A stretch of DNA of 64,000 bases from Mycolicibacterium elephantis DSM 44368 (GCF_004014805.1 NZ_ATDN01000034.1:151081-215080), one strand, 5' to 3'. Shown: positions 15,709 through 27,324, counted from the first letter of the stretch. Notes: generated by a model from the sequence alone, not told the origin. Numbers and translations: made by a program.

Positions 15709-15880
15709 TCAGTCCTCCTGATGGTGTGGATGGTTACCCACTCATCGAGTAGTCCATCGAAGTTGACGGGCCTTGGGCTCACGCCATTCTCGCTAATTGC
15801 AACGCAGACCGTGGACAATAACCCGCAATTCATCTGTCCTCGCGCGTCACGCATCACGCGCATACGTGCCGCGTCCTATA
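15709..15880 (-). promoter_or_regulatory. Upstream region of the TAC operon
   Basis: This roughly 170-bp stretch is clearly lower in GC than the rest of the element and separates the TAC genes from the terminator of the neighbouring - strand operon. It presumably holds the TAC promoter. An AGGAGGA ribosome-binding site (15713-15719, read leftward) sits close to the toxin frame. A second open frame (to 15863) crosses it, but its codon use is poor. Confidence 0.4.
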
Positions 15881-15917
15881 CCAATAAAACGGCCACCGAG
15901 CTGTAGCCCGGTGGCCG
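15880..15917 (-). terminator. Rho-independent terminator
   Basis: CGGCCACCG (15890-15898) pairs with CGGTGGCCG (15909-15917) around a 10-nt loop. Read leftward the stem is followed by a T-rich GTTTTATTGG. It terminates the 16847-15932 operon before the TAC genes. Confidence 0.8.
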
Positions 15918-15931
15918 CCGTGCGGCACGCG

Positions 15932-16144
15932 CTATGAGCGCAGCAGTTGCAGAGGGCTCCGAAGGGTGTCCGTGGTCGTGGACGCCCCTGGACCCGGCGG
16001 TAGGGGAGTGCACGCGATCTTGCGCCCGTAGGCCGTGCCCAGGATGGTTACCAGTTGGGCGACTTCCTCGGGAAGCAGGTCATCGAACTCAAGGCAGCCG
16101 AGAAGGTCTTGTACTTGCCAGCAGTGGTACATGTACAGGCTCAT
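15932..16144 (-). CDS. Small element protein, 70 residues
   Basis: This is the last gene of a three-gene leftward operon, overlapping the previous gene by 4 bp (ATGA). The N-terminus (MSLYMYHCWQVQDLLGCLEFDDLLPEEVAQLVTIL) looks like a small helical domain; the C-terminal 25 residues are low-complexity and P/T/S-rich. Function is unknown. A terminator follows 15 bp downstream. Confidence 0.5.
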   Translation of the reverse strand: MSLYMYHCWQVQDLLGCLEFDDLLPEEVAQLVTILGTAYGRKIACTPLPPGPGASTTTDTLRSPLQLLRS

Positions 16145-16506
16145 CGGGTCTCCTCGATTGTCTCTGCAGCCCTCACCAGCTCCGCTGCGAGCTTCCTTGC
16201 CTCAGCGGCCGTCAGGTGAACGCCGACGTCGATGCCGCCCTGCACCAGATCGGCGTGCAGATACACCTGTAGGGCCGCGTCGCCACCCGGCCGATGCGCC
16301 GCCACCCCAAGCCGAGACGGATACGGGCCACCCAACACGTCCACGCCCACTGGCTCCAGCTCCAGCTCCAGGTAGTCGCTCTCGCTCCAACATGACTGAT
16401 CGTCACGGTGGAAACAGTTCGGGTGCCCGTCGCCGTACTCGCACCACGGCGCGCAGACAATCGGCGGGACCAGTTCGAATCTCGGCACTAGCCGCAGCGT
16501 GGTCAT
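16141..16506 (-). CDS. Conserved mycobacterial/phage protein, 121 residues
   Basis: The protein contains a Cys/His-rich N-terminal segment (IVCAPWCEYGDGHPNCFHRDDQSC) followed by a beta-rich middle (YLELELEPVGVDVL, AALQVYLHADL) and a final helix LTAAEARKLAAELVRAAETI. This layout, a short metal-binding head and an ALxxA helix, recurs in small proteins of actinobacterial prophages and hosts; no activity is known to me. It overlaps both neighbours by 4 bp. Confidence 0.6.
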   Translation of the reverse strand: MTTLRLVPRFELVPPIVCAPWCEYGDGHPNCFHRDDQSCWSESDYLELELEPVGVDVLGGPYPSRLGVAAHRPGGDAALQVYLHADLVQGGIDVGVHLTAAEARKLAAELVRAAETIEETR

Positions 16507-16847
16507 CGGGTCACCGCCGGGTCGCGCTGGGCCATCAGGTCGGCCTCATCGGCCGCCGCCCGTAACGCATCGGCCAGATCGCGAGCCTGCCCTGGGGTGA
16601 ACGGGTCACCGTCAACGACGATGAACCGCTCCACAGTGCCCTCGGCGGTCTGCTCACCGTCAACGGATACACGCACATCGCCCTCATCGTCTCGCTGCAC
16701 CGTCCATTCCCTGCCGACGAAGAAACGCCGCGACCCCGGCTCGCCATTCGACTCGCCGCCGAACGGCTTGTCGGGGTGGTACCACGGCTCGACGCGGACA
16801 GCGCCGGCCGGGAAGGGCAGACCGTGTGCGGTTGATGTGGTGGACAT
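16503..16847 (-). CDS. Conserved element protein, 114 residues
   Basis: This is the first gene of the right-end leftward operon; a GAGAGG-type site precedes its ATG. The sequence has VEPWYHPDKPFGG, a beta-rich centre (EWTVQRDDEGDVRVSVDGEQ) and a closing helix FTPGQARDLADALRAAADEADLM, parallel in layout to the next protein, so the two may be distant paralogues. Transcription from the attR side, opposite to the replication operon, suggests expression in the integrated state. Confidence 0.55.
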   Translation of the reverse strand: MSTTSTAHGLPFPAGAVRVEPWYHPDKPFGGESNGEPGSRRFFVGREWTVQRDDEGDVRVSVDGEQTAEGTVERFIVVDGDPFTPGQARDLADALRAAADEADLMAQRDPAVTR

Positions 16848-16913
16848 GGGGCTACCTCTCTCCTGAAATTCCCCGCCACGCCGTTTCGTGACGGGTAGGC
16901 AGCCCTGTCGGCG

Positions 16914-17585
16914 TTACCAGCCGCGCGCCCGCCATTCGGCTAGGTGCGGGCGCTCGACCCCAAGCGTCGTGTCGTCACCGTGACCGGGGTAGATCACTGT
17001 GTCGTCCCTGTACCGTGAGAACACTCGGCTCTCGAGGCCATCCATCAGAGACTTGAACTCATCAGGGTGTGTTGTCCGGCCAGGACCGCCTGGAAACAGG
17101 CAGTCGCCGGTGAACAGATGGGTGGACTCGTCGGCGCCGTCCAGCGCCAGCGCCACCGAGCCTGGGGTGTGGCCCTGCATGTGGATGACGTCGAACTTCA
17201 GGTCACCGATCTCGATGGTGTCGCCGTGCTCGAGGATGCGGTCCGGCTTGACCGGCAGTGGCTCCACGTCGAGGCGGTGCGCGGCGGTCGGCGCCTTGGT
17301 GGCCTTGGCGACCGCTTCGAGGCCCTGCCAGTGGTCGAAGTGCTGGTGGCTGGTCACGATCAGCGACAGCTTCGGGGCATGCTTCTCGATCAGGTCGAGC
17401 AGGATCTCGGGATCGTTGGCGGCGTCGATCAGCAGCGTCTCGCCGGTCCGGGAACACGTCACCAAGTAGGCGTTGTTGTCCATGGGGCCCACCGAGACCT
17501 TGATGATCGATGCGCCGGGCAGCGTGCGCCGGGCCGCGGTCCGCGGGTCGACATGGCCGGTGTAGTTCTCAGCGACGACGGTCAT
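16914..17585 (-). CDS. MBL-fold hydrolase (Rv1637c type), chimeric C-terminus supplied by the element
   Basis: The 223-residue protein is a glyoxalase II-like metallo-beta-lactamase-fold hydrolase. Metal ligands seen are SHQHFDHW (H-x-H-x-D-H), GHTPGS, FTGDCLF and YPGHGDD. Everything downstream of FPGG (16914-17091, about 58 codons) is element DNA and includes the last His ligand. The host's own tail lies at 5048-5230. The ATG at 17585 is in the expected place beside the divergent uvrA; longer in-frame starts run into the uvrA coding region. Substrate is unknown. Confidence 0.9.
   Translation of the reverse strand: MTVVAENYTGHVDPRTAARRTLPGASIIKVSVGPMDNNAYLVTCSRTGETLLIDAANDPEILLDLIEKHAPKLSLIVTSHQHFDHWQGLEAVAKATKAPTAAHRLDVEPLPVKPDRILEHGDTIEIGDLKFDVIHMQGHTPGSVALALDGADESTHLFTGDCLFPGGPGRTTHPDEFKSLMDGLESRVFSRYRDDTVIYPGHGDDTTLGVERPHLAEWRARGW
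17092..17096. other. attR core (GGAAA)
   Basis: This is the right junction of the element, within the codons for F-P-G-G of the MBL hydrolase (read leftward TTTCC). To its right the sequence is host gene; to its left the element carries a replacement 3' end. It pairs with GGAAA at 5226-5230. Confidence 0.75.
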
Positions 17586-17676
17586 GACGCCACGGTATCG
17601 GGCTTGTCGGTGCCGGCACATAGCATGGGCGTGAACGATTTCTCCGGGAGGACTGTGGCGTTGAAAGATAACGGGC

Positions 17677-20580
<2,904 letters not shown>

Positions 20581-20590
20581 CCGACCGGCA

Positions 20591-21748
20591 CTAGGTCTTC
20601 GACATCGGCGACGGGAAGCGCGGGTTGACCCGCACGCCGTCCAGCCATTCGGTCAACTCGTCCGCACGCTTCTGCAGCGCCTGGCGTTCGCCGCGGGGGA
20701 GGTCCTCGAGCAGACGTACCTCGACCCGGCCGGCTTGGTCCTGACCCCATCCGCCGACGATTCGCCCGTTGCACCAGGCCGTCGGGCCGCCGTTGCCGTT
20801 CCGATCGAACACCTGGCTGCGATGCCCGCCCAGGTACCAGTCGCGGTCGAACCAGCCCATTGTCGTGAGGTCCAGGCCGGGCAGCAGCGCGCACCACGGC
20901 TCTGGATCGGGTTCGACCTCCAGATCATCGGGCAGCACATAGCCAGGGGTGCCGTCGAGGTCGACCTCGACCGCGTCGAGATCGCGTAGCGCCTGGCGTG
21001 CCCAGGTCAGCGTGTTGCCGAACCACCACTTGACATCGGCGACGGTGGCCGGGCCGAAGCTGCGCAGCCACCTGCCCACCAGTTCCGTCCGGGCCGCTTC
21101 GGCGTCGATGGCTTGACCGGGGTTCACCAGGTGCGTCGCCGCCACCCAGCGCGGACGCGACGTCGTCCACTTGCCCTCGTTCGGCCCGCGCATCAGGTGT
21201 CCGCGGGCCGCCAGCACCGTCAATATCCTTGGCGCCAGGGGTGTTTCACCGCCCCACCGTTTTCCCGGTGCGGCGTCGTGGCTGCCTGCCAACTCCGGCA
21301 AGGCGCTGCGCAGGTCCCGCGCGTTGGTCGGCCCGTGCTCGCCGAGGTGTCGCAGCACCGCCGCGCAGGCGGCGTCGAGCCAGGCGTCGCCGTCGGTGCA
21401 GAGGCCGGCTTTGACGGCGTCGGCGATGAGCCGGCGCGCTTCGTTGTCGGCGACCCGGTCACTCGCCGCGGACTGGATCAGCGGCAGGTCGACCGCCCGC
21501 ACCGCCCACAGGGTCCGCCGCATCGCCAGGTGTTTGACCAAGCGACGACGCACGTAGAGGTCGGCGTCCACATCGGCCACCGTGATGCCGGGCACCCGCG
21601 CCCACAACGACAGGTACGGCGTGGCCGGATCGGTGGCATGCAATCCGACGACGTTTCCCGTCACCGCCTCGGCGGATTCCGCTGGCGCCCCGAGAAAGTG
21701 GCGTCGCGCCAGCCGGGCCCGGCGCTCGCCAACCGTGAATGTCCGCAT
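20591..21748 (-). CDS. HTH_42 (AlkZ/YcaQ-like) winged-helix protein
   Basis: The 385-residue protein of the HTH_42 superfamily has three winged-helix modules and a C-terminal beta region. Family members such as Streptomyces AlkZ and E. coli YcaQ unhook DNA interstrand cross-links with a short Q-x-Q/D-type motif. Here the equivalent stretch reads VVGLHATDPATPYLSLWARV, so the first Gln is His and the second polar residue is Thr. It converges on uvrA, another cross-link repair gene. Glycosylase activity is therefore possible but not certain. Confidence 0.7.
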   Translation of the reverse strand: MRTFTVGERRARLARRHFLGAPAESAEAVTGNVVGLHATDPATPYLSLWARVPGITVADVDADLYVRRRLVKHLAMRRTLWAVRAVDLPLIQSAASDRVADNEARRLIADAVKAGLCTDGDAWLDAACAAVLRHLGEHGPTNARDLRSALPELAGSHDAAPGKRWGGETPLAPRILTVLAARGHLMRGPNEGKWTTSRPRWVAATHLVNPGQAIDAEAARTELVGRWLRSFGPATVADVKWWFGNTLTWARQALRDLDAVEVDLDGTPGYVLPDDLEVEPDPEPWCALLPGLDLTTMGWFDRDWYLGGHRSQVFDRNGNGGPTAWCNGRIVGGWGQDQAGRVEVRLLEDLPRGERQALQKRADELTEWLDGVRVNPRFPSPMSKT

Positions 21749-21792
21749 CGCCTGCGCACCGTACCGGTACGGTCCGACAAGCTCGAGGCCGG

Positions 21793-22044
21793 TTACTGCG
21801 CGTCGTCGTCCTTCATCGACTCGCGGATCGCGGCCAGCCGCTCGGCGGCAGCGCGTTGGCGCTTCTCGTACTGCTCCTCGACGCTGCGGCCCTCCGGGGT
21901 CTCGGCGGCCAACTCCGACGCGCCGATCGCGGTGCCGTAGCGGGTCTCGATCTTCTCGCGCACCGACTCGAAGGTCGGCACCCCGCTCTCGGTGTAGCCG
22001 ACCTCTTCCGGCTCGCCGCCACCCGGCTGGTTCTCCTCCGGCAT
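21793..22044 (-). CDS. Small conserved mycobacterial protein (Rv1638A position)
   Basis: The 83 residues are highly charged, with a Gly/Glu-rich start, a central segment GVPTFESVREKIETRYGTAIGASEL, and a helical Arg/Glu/Lys-rich end (VEEQYEKRQRAAAERLAAIRESMKDDD). It is cytosolic. It lies between the uvrA region and lysX, as the small gene Rv1638A does in M. tuberculosis. Function is unknown. Confidence 0.65.
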   Translation of the reverse strand: MPEENQPGGGEPEEVGYTESGVPTFESVREKIETRYGTAIGASELAAETPEGRSVEEQYEKRQRAAAERLAAIRESMKDDDAQ

Positions 22045-22138
22045 GCCGCCAAACTACTCCCGGCGGGCCGATCGGTGTCGGTGTCGATCGAAGTATTTCG
22101 CGATGACCACCTGCGTCATGCCAGTCGCAACCGTGTCG

Positions 22139-25100
22139 TCATCGCGGTTTGGCCAGCGGAAACGGCAGCGTCTCGCGGATGCTGCGGCCGGTGATCAGCA
22201 TGACGACGCGGTCGACCCCCATGCCGAGACCCCCGGTCGGCGGCATGGCGTACTCCATCGCCTGCAGGAAGTCCTCGTCGAGTTCCATGGCCTCGGGGTC
22301 GCCGCCCGCGGCCAGCAGCGACTGCTCCTGCAGGCGCCTGCGCTGCTCGACCGGATCGGTCAATTCGCTGTAGGCGGTGCCCAGTTCGACCCCCCACGCC
22401 ACCAGATCCCACCGTTCGGCGACGCCGGCGATGCTGCGATGCGGCCGGGTCAACGGCGACACCGACGTCGGGAAGTCCTTGTAGAACGTGGGTTCCTGGG
22501 TGCGGTCCTCGACGAGCCGCTCGTAGAGCTCGAGCACCACGGCGCCGGTGTCCCAGTGGGTCAGGTACGGGATGTCCGCGGCGTCGCACAGCTTCCGCAG
22601 CGTCGCCAGGTCGGTGTCGGGTCCGATGTGCTCGCCGAGGGCCTCTGATACCGCCTCGTGCACCGTCTTGATGGTCCACTGACCGGAGATGTCGACCGGT
22701 TCCAGCGTGCCGTCGGGACGGGGACGCAGGAACACGTGCGCCCCGTTGGCCGCCTGCGCCGCGTTCTGGATGAGCTCCCGACAGCCGTCGATCCAGACGT
22801 GGTAGTCCGCATGGGCCTGGTACGCCTCCAACAGGGTGAACTCGGGATTGTGGCTGAAGTCGACGCCCTCGTTGCGGAACGCGCGGCCCAACTCGAAGAC
22901 CCGCTCGACACCTCCCACGCACAGCCGTTTGAGGTAGAGCTCCGGGGCGATGCGCAGGTACAGGTCCAGGTCGTAGGCATTGATGTGGGTGGCGAACGGC
23001 CGCGCATTCGCACCGCCGTGGATCTGCTGCAGGATCGGCGTCTCGACCTCCAAAAACCCCTTGTTCACCAGGGTTTCGCGAATCGCGTGCAGGACGGCGC
23101 TGCGGGCCCGGATCAGGTCGCAGGCCTCGTTGTTGATCGCCAGGTCGACGTAGCGCGCACGCACCCTGGCCTCCTGGTCGGTCAGCCCCTTCCATTTGTC
23201 GGGCAGCGGTCGCAGGCACTTGCCGATCAGCCGCCAGCTGTGCACGAGCAGTGACCGGGTGCCCTTCCTGCTGTGGCCCATCGTCCCGGACACCGCGATG
23301 AGGTCGCCCAGGTCGATCGCATGGGTGAAATCCGCCGGAGTACCGGTTTCCAGCAGTGAATTGTCCAGGAGCAGTTGGACTTCGGCGGACCAGTCACGCA
23401 GTTGGGCGAACAGCACGCCGCCGTAGTCGCGGATCCGCAACACCCGGCCCGCGACCGTCACCGGTGTCTCGTCCTCGCCGTCCAGCGCGGAGGCGACGGT
23501 GTGGCTGGGTTGCCGACCGACCGGATACGGGTCGATCCCGCTGTCGCGCAACGCCTTGAGCTTGGCCATCCGGACCCGTACCTGTTCGGGCAGCCGCAGT
23601 TGGTCTCCGTTCTCGGAAAGATCGGAATGCAGGTCCTCGAGGTCGGGGGCGCTGCCGTCGCGGTTCAGCAGTCCGGACGCCACCAGGCTCTGCGGCGCCG
23701 CGATGTGATGGCCGGTGTGCGGTTGGTCGTGGCGGCGCGAGAATGGCAGCACCAGAAAGCCTTCGGCGATCACCGAGGCGACGCCGACGCGCGGCACCAG
23801 GCGGGCGTCCTCGTAACAGGCGTACCGCGGCAGCCATTGTGGCCGGTACTTCATGTTCGACCGGTACAACGTCTCGAGTTGCCACCACCGCGAGAAGAAC
23901 ACCAGCAGCCAGCGCCACAGCCGCGCGACCGGGCCTGCGCCCAGCTGGGCGCCCTGTTCGAACGCCGACCGGAACATCGCGAAGTTCAGCGAAATACGGG
24001 TTATCCCAAACGTTTCGGCTTGCATGCACAGTTCGCTGACCATCAGCTCGACGGTGCCGTTGGGCAGTTGGGGTGAGCGGCGCATCAGGTCCAGCGAGAC
24101 GCCGTTGGTGCCCCACGGCACCAACGACAGCATCGCGACGACGTGGTCGTCGTGCTGCACCGCCTCCACCAGCAGGCAGTCCCCGTCGGCCGGGTCGCCG
24201 AGCCGGCCCAGCGCCATCGAGAAGCCGCGTTCGTCGTCGGTGTCGCGCCAGGCGTCGGCGCGCTCGATCACCCGGGCCATCTCGTCGGCGTCGATGTCAC
24301 GGTGCCGCCGGATCCGCACGCCGACACCGGCGCGTCGCGCCCGGGTCACCGCCTGCCGCACGGCCCGCATGTCGGGTCCGGAGAGCCGGAAGTCGTCGGG
24401 GTGCAGGACGGCTTCGTCGCCGAGCTGCAGCGCGTTGAGACCGGCCTGGCGGAACGCCTCGGCCCCGGCCGAACTGGCGCCCATCACCCCGGGTGCCCAA
24501 CCGTACGTCTCGCACAGCTGCCGCCAGGCGGCGATCGCGGCGGGCCACGCCTTCGGATCGCCGATCGGGTCGCCGCTGGCCAGGCAGACGCCGACCTCGA
24601 CGCGGTAGGTGATGGCGGCGCGGCCGTCGGGCGCGAACACGACGGCCTTGTCCCGGCGGGTGGCGAAGTAGCCCAGGGAGTCGTTCTTGCCGAACAGTTC
24701 CAGCAGCCCGCGGATCGCCGACTCGTCCTCACCGGTGAGCGCATTCTCGGCGCGCTGCGACTGAAACAGCACGATCGCCGCCGCCATCAACGCGAGCGCG
24801 CCGAACAAGCCGAGCAGCGCATCGACGAACACGTGCGGATGCCCGGCGAAGATCGACGCGTCGGCGCCGGCGAACGCGCTCACCCGGTTCAGCGCGTACC
24901 AGAACCGGTCGTCGCGGGCCAGCGATCCCGGGAACAGCTGCAGCAGCCCCCACCCGACGAGCGTGCCGACCGCCATCCCGACGACCAGGGTGGCGGCCGC
25001 TTTCAGCAGCGCTCCGCGCCGCACCTTCGCCCAGAATTCGCGCCGGGCCAGCACCAGGAACAGGATCGCGGCGACGTGGAAGGCCAACCCGATGACCTCG

Positions 25101-25450
25101 CCGATCTCCTCCATCACCGTCTCGTCGCCGGCGATCAGGTCAGCGACGTTCCAGCCGATCGCGGCCACCAGGTAGCCGACCAGAATCCACCAGGCGATGC
25201 GTTTGCGGGCCGCCAGCGCCGCGGCGAGCAGCGCCAGCACGAACGCCCAGGCGAAGCTGGTGTCGGGGAAGTTGAAAAGGTACTCGTTGACGAACTCGCG
25301 CGGCACCCGGATCAGGGACCGGAAACTGGGGGAGACGCTGGCGATCAGGGACAACGTTGCGATCACGCCGACCGTCCAGCCGGCCGCAGCGGGCACCCAC
25401 CGATATCTCGAGGTCGGGCGCGCGGCGGTGGTGGGGCTAGCGACCGTCAT
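22139..25450 (-). CDS. lysX: Bifunctional lysyl-phosphatidylglycerol synthase / lysyl-tRNA synthetase
   Basis: The 1103-residue fusion has an N-terminal membrane part with about seven helices (first 260 residues) and an MprF-like GNAT-type aminoacyl-PG synthase domain (about 260-590; for example GDPIGDPKAW, FSMALGRLGDPADGDCLLVEA). The C-terminal class II LysRS has an OB fold (VTVAGRVLRIRDYGGVLFAQL), motif 2 FRNEGVDFSHNPEFTLLE and motif 3 GLGMGVDRVVMLITG. M. tuberculosis LysX lysinylates phosphatidylglycerol, giving resistance to cationic peptides. Architecture and position (Rv1640c) match. Confidence 0.95.
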   Translation of the reverse strand: MTVASPTTAARPTSRYRWVPAAAGWTVGVIATLSLIASVSPSFRSLIRVPREFVNEYLFNFPDTSFAWAFVLALLAAALAARKRIAWWILVGYLVAAIGWNVADLIAGDETVMEEIGEVIGLAFHVAAILFLVLARREFWAKVRRGALLKAAATLVVGMAVGTLVGWGLLQLFPGSLARDDRFWYALNRVSAFAGADASIFAGHPHVFVDALLGLFGALALMAAAIVLFQSQRAENALTGEDESAIRGLLELFGKNDSLGYFATRRDKAVVFAPDGRAAITYRVEVGVCLASGDPIGDPKAWPAAIAAWRQLCETYGWAPGVMGASSAGAEAFRQAGLNALQLGDEAVLHPDDFRLSGPDMRAVRQAVTRARRAGVGVRIRRHRDIDADEMARVIERADAWRDTDDERGFSMALGRLGDPADGDCLLVEAVQHDDHVVAMLSLVPWGTNGVSLDLMRRSPQLPNGTVELMVSELCMQAETFGITRISLNFAMFRSAFEQGAQLGAGPVARLWRWLLVFFSRWWQLETLYRSNMKYRPQWLPRYACYEDARLVPRVGVASVIAEGFLVLPFSRRHDQPHTGHHIAAPQSLVASGLLNRDGSAPDLEDLHSDLSENGDQLRLPEQVRVRMAKLKALRDSGIDPYPVGRQPSHTVASALDGEDETPVTVAGRVLRIRDYGGVLFAQLRDWSAEVQLLLDNSLLETGTPADFTHAIDLGDLIAVSGTMGHSRKGTRSLLVHSWRLIGKCLRPLPDKWKGLTDQEARVRARYVDLAINNEACDLIRARSAVLHAIRETLVNKGFLEVETPILQQIHGGANARPFATHINAYDLDLYLRIAPELYLKRLCVGGVERVFELGRAFRNEGVDFSHNPEFTLLEAYQAHADYHVWIDGCRELIQNAAQAANGAHVFLRPRPDGTLEPVDISGQWTIKTVHEAVSEALGEHIGPDTDLATLRKLCDAADIPYLTHWDTGAVVLELYERLVEDRTQEPTFYKDFPTSVSPLTRPHRSIAGVAERWDLVAWGVELGTAYSELTDPVEQRRRLQEQSLLAAGGDPEAMELDEDFLQAMEYAMPPTGGLGMGVDRVVMLITGRSIRETLPFPLAKPR

Positions 25451-25495
25451 AGGCCGCGAGACTATTCGCTCGACCTGGAAATTTGGTGCGACTCG

Positions 25496-25864
25496 CTACC
25501 AGACCGGACCGGTGTATTTCTCGCCGGGACCGTGTCCGGGTTCCTCGGGTGCGGCGCTGGATTCCCGGAACGCCAACTGCAGCGTCTTGAGCCCGTCGCG
25601 GACCGGCCCGGCGTGCGGCCCGAGATACTCTGCCGAGGCGGTGACCAGCCCCGCCAGCGCGGTGATCAACCGACGCGCCTCGTCGAGATCGCGGTGCGGG
25701 CTGTCCTGCGGGTCGTCGGCGGACAGGCCGAGTTTCTCGGCCGCGGCGCTCATCAGCATGACCGCCGACCGGGTGATCACCTCGACCGCGGGGATGTCGG
25801 CCAGTTCGCGCACCGGGACAGCGTCAGAGGCGGCCTCTGGCGGAGTGTCAGGAACCTCGGTCAT
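25496..25864 (-). CDS. DUF1844 family protein
   Basis: From the ATG at 25864 the protein has 122 residues. The DUF1844 core includes VPVRELADIPAVEVITRSAVMLMSAAAEKLGL and HRDLDEARRLITALAGLVTASAEYL, all-helical and cytosolic. The domain is widely found beside infC in actinobacteria; function is unknown. Transcription is divergent from infC. The C-terminus is Pro/Gly-rich. Confidence 0.8.
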   Translation of the reverse strand: MTEVPDTPPEAASDAVPVRELADIPAVEVITRSAVMLMSAAAEKLGLSADDPQDSPHRDLDEARRLITALAGLVTASAEYLGPHAGPVRDGLKTLQLAFRESSAAPEEPGHGPGEKYTGPVW

Positions 25865-26009
25865 CCCTGCTAGACTGGCATACGCGACCGTCCCGGCACA
25901 CGCCAGGGACAGCAAGTGGAGTCCCCCTCCCACCGTTTGCCTCGGGTACCGCCCGACGGTTCAACGGTCCGGTCAGGCGTTCACCGACGCCTGTTCTGGT
26001 CGGCATTGG

Positions 26010-26033
26010 GCCCTGCTTCGAGCAGGGCTTTTT
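26010..26033 (+). terminator. Attenuator-like hairpin in the infC leader
   Basis: GCCCTGC-TTCGA-GCAGGGC (26010-26028) is followed directly by TTTTT (26029-26033), a complete intrinsic terminator 45 bp upstream of the infC start and downstream of the probable promoter (TAGACT around 25871). It is likely to attenuate the infC-rpmI-rplT operon. Confidence 0.75.
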
Positions 26034-26077
26034 CGCTGGTGGGATCGGGTCTCCTTGAGGACAACATAGGAGGGCCC

Positions 26078-26689
<612 letters not shown>

Positions 26690-26695
26690 GGACAC

Positions 26696-26890
26696 ATGCC
26701 CAAGGCGAAGACCCACAGCGGCGCTTCGAAGCGGTTTCGGCGTACCGGAACCGGAAAGATCGTGCGCCAGAAGGCCAATCGTCGACACCTGCTCGAGCAC
26801 AAGCCGTCTACTCGCACCCGCCGGCTGGCAGGCCGCACCGAGGTGTCAGCGAACGACAAGAGCCGCATCAAGAAGCTGCTCAACGGCTGA
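26696..26890 (+). CDS. rpmI: 50S ribosomal protein L35
   Basis: The 64 residues match bL35: MPKAKTHSGASKRFRRTGTG, a basic centre and the end RIKKLLNG. ATG start 6 bp after infC with GAGGAC as the ribosome-binding site. Second gene of the IF3-L35-L20 operon. Confidence 0.97.
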   Translation: MPKAKTHSGASKRFRRTGTGKIVRQKANRRHLLEHKPSTRTRRLAGRTEVSANDKSRIKKLLNG

Positions 26891-26934
26891 CCGAGTTCGA
26901 CACCCGTACGACCTGAACGAATAGGAACACTCTC

Positions 26935-27324
26935 ATGGCACGCGTGAAGCGCGCAGTCAACGCTCAGAAGAAGCGGCGCAGCATCCTCAAGGCATCCAAG
27001 GGCTACCGCGGTCAGCGCTCGCGGTTGTACCGCAAAGCCAAAGAGCAACAGCTGCATTCATTGAACTACGCCTACCGTGACCGGCGTGCCCGCAAGGGCG
27101 AATTCCGCAAGCTGTGGATCTCACGGATCAACGCCGCGGCGCGCGCCAACGACATCACCTACAACCGGCTGATCCAGGGGCTCAAGGCCGCCGGTGTCGA
27201 GGTGGACCGCAAGAACCTCGCCGAGATCGCCATCAGCGACTCGGCCGCCTTCACCGCGCTGGTGGAGGTCGCCAGGGGGGCGCTGCCCGCTGACGTCAAC
27301 GCGCCCTCCGGAGAGGCCGCCTGA
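26935..27324 (+). CDS. rplT: 50S ribosomal protein L20
   Basis: The 129-residue bL20 has MARVKRAVNAQKKRRSILK, SKGYRGQRSRLYRKAKEQ and WISRINAAARANDITYNRLI as diagnostic blocks. It binds 23S rRNA early in assembly and in other bacteria represses its own operon. It starts 44 bp after rpmI. A short acidic C-terminal extension is typical of mycobacteria. Confidence 0.97.
   Translation: MARVKRAVNAQKKRRSILKASKGYRGQRSRLYRKAKEQQLHSLNYAYRDRRARKGEFRKLWISRINAAARANDITYNRLIQGLKAAGVEVDRKNLAEIAISDSAAFTALVEVARGALPADVNAPSGEAA

Larger units (their letters stand above)
5231..17096. mobile_element. 11.9-kb integrative element, satellite-like, with serine integrase and terminase
   Basis: The element lies between two GGAAA cores within the MBL hydrolase gene. 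On the + strand it carries integrase, small zinc proteins, primase/helicase, WhiB-like and excisionase-like proteins, HNH nuclease, and small and large terminase. On the - strand it carries a putative TAC module and a three-gene operon at the right end. No portal, protease, capsid, tail, lysin or holin gene is present. It is therefore either a phage satellite using helper particles or a prophage that has lost its structural block. Genes overlap by ATGA or GTGA in the left operon, typical of actinophage architecture. Confidence 0.85.

Noticed and set aside
15591..15863. 90-codon - strand frame upstream of and overlapping the toxin
   Set aside because: Codon use is poor, it has no ribosome-binding site at its ATG and it conflicts with the toxin frame; kept only as a possible partner for a frameshift.
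5231..17096. Complete functional prophage
   Set aside because: No portal, capsid, tail, lysin or holin gene could be found on either strand, and there is no room left for them.
16914..17585. MBL hydrolase as the missing PhnP
   Set aside because: PhnP is also an MBL-fold enzyme, but this gene sits 30 kb from phn in the conserved Rv1637c position next to uvrA and is of the glyoxalase II-like type.
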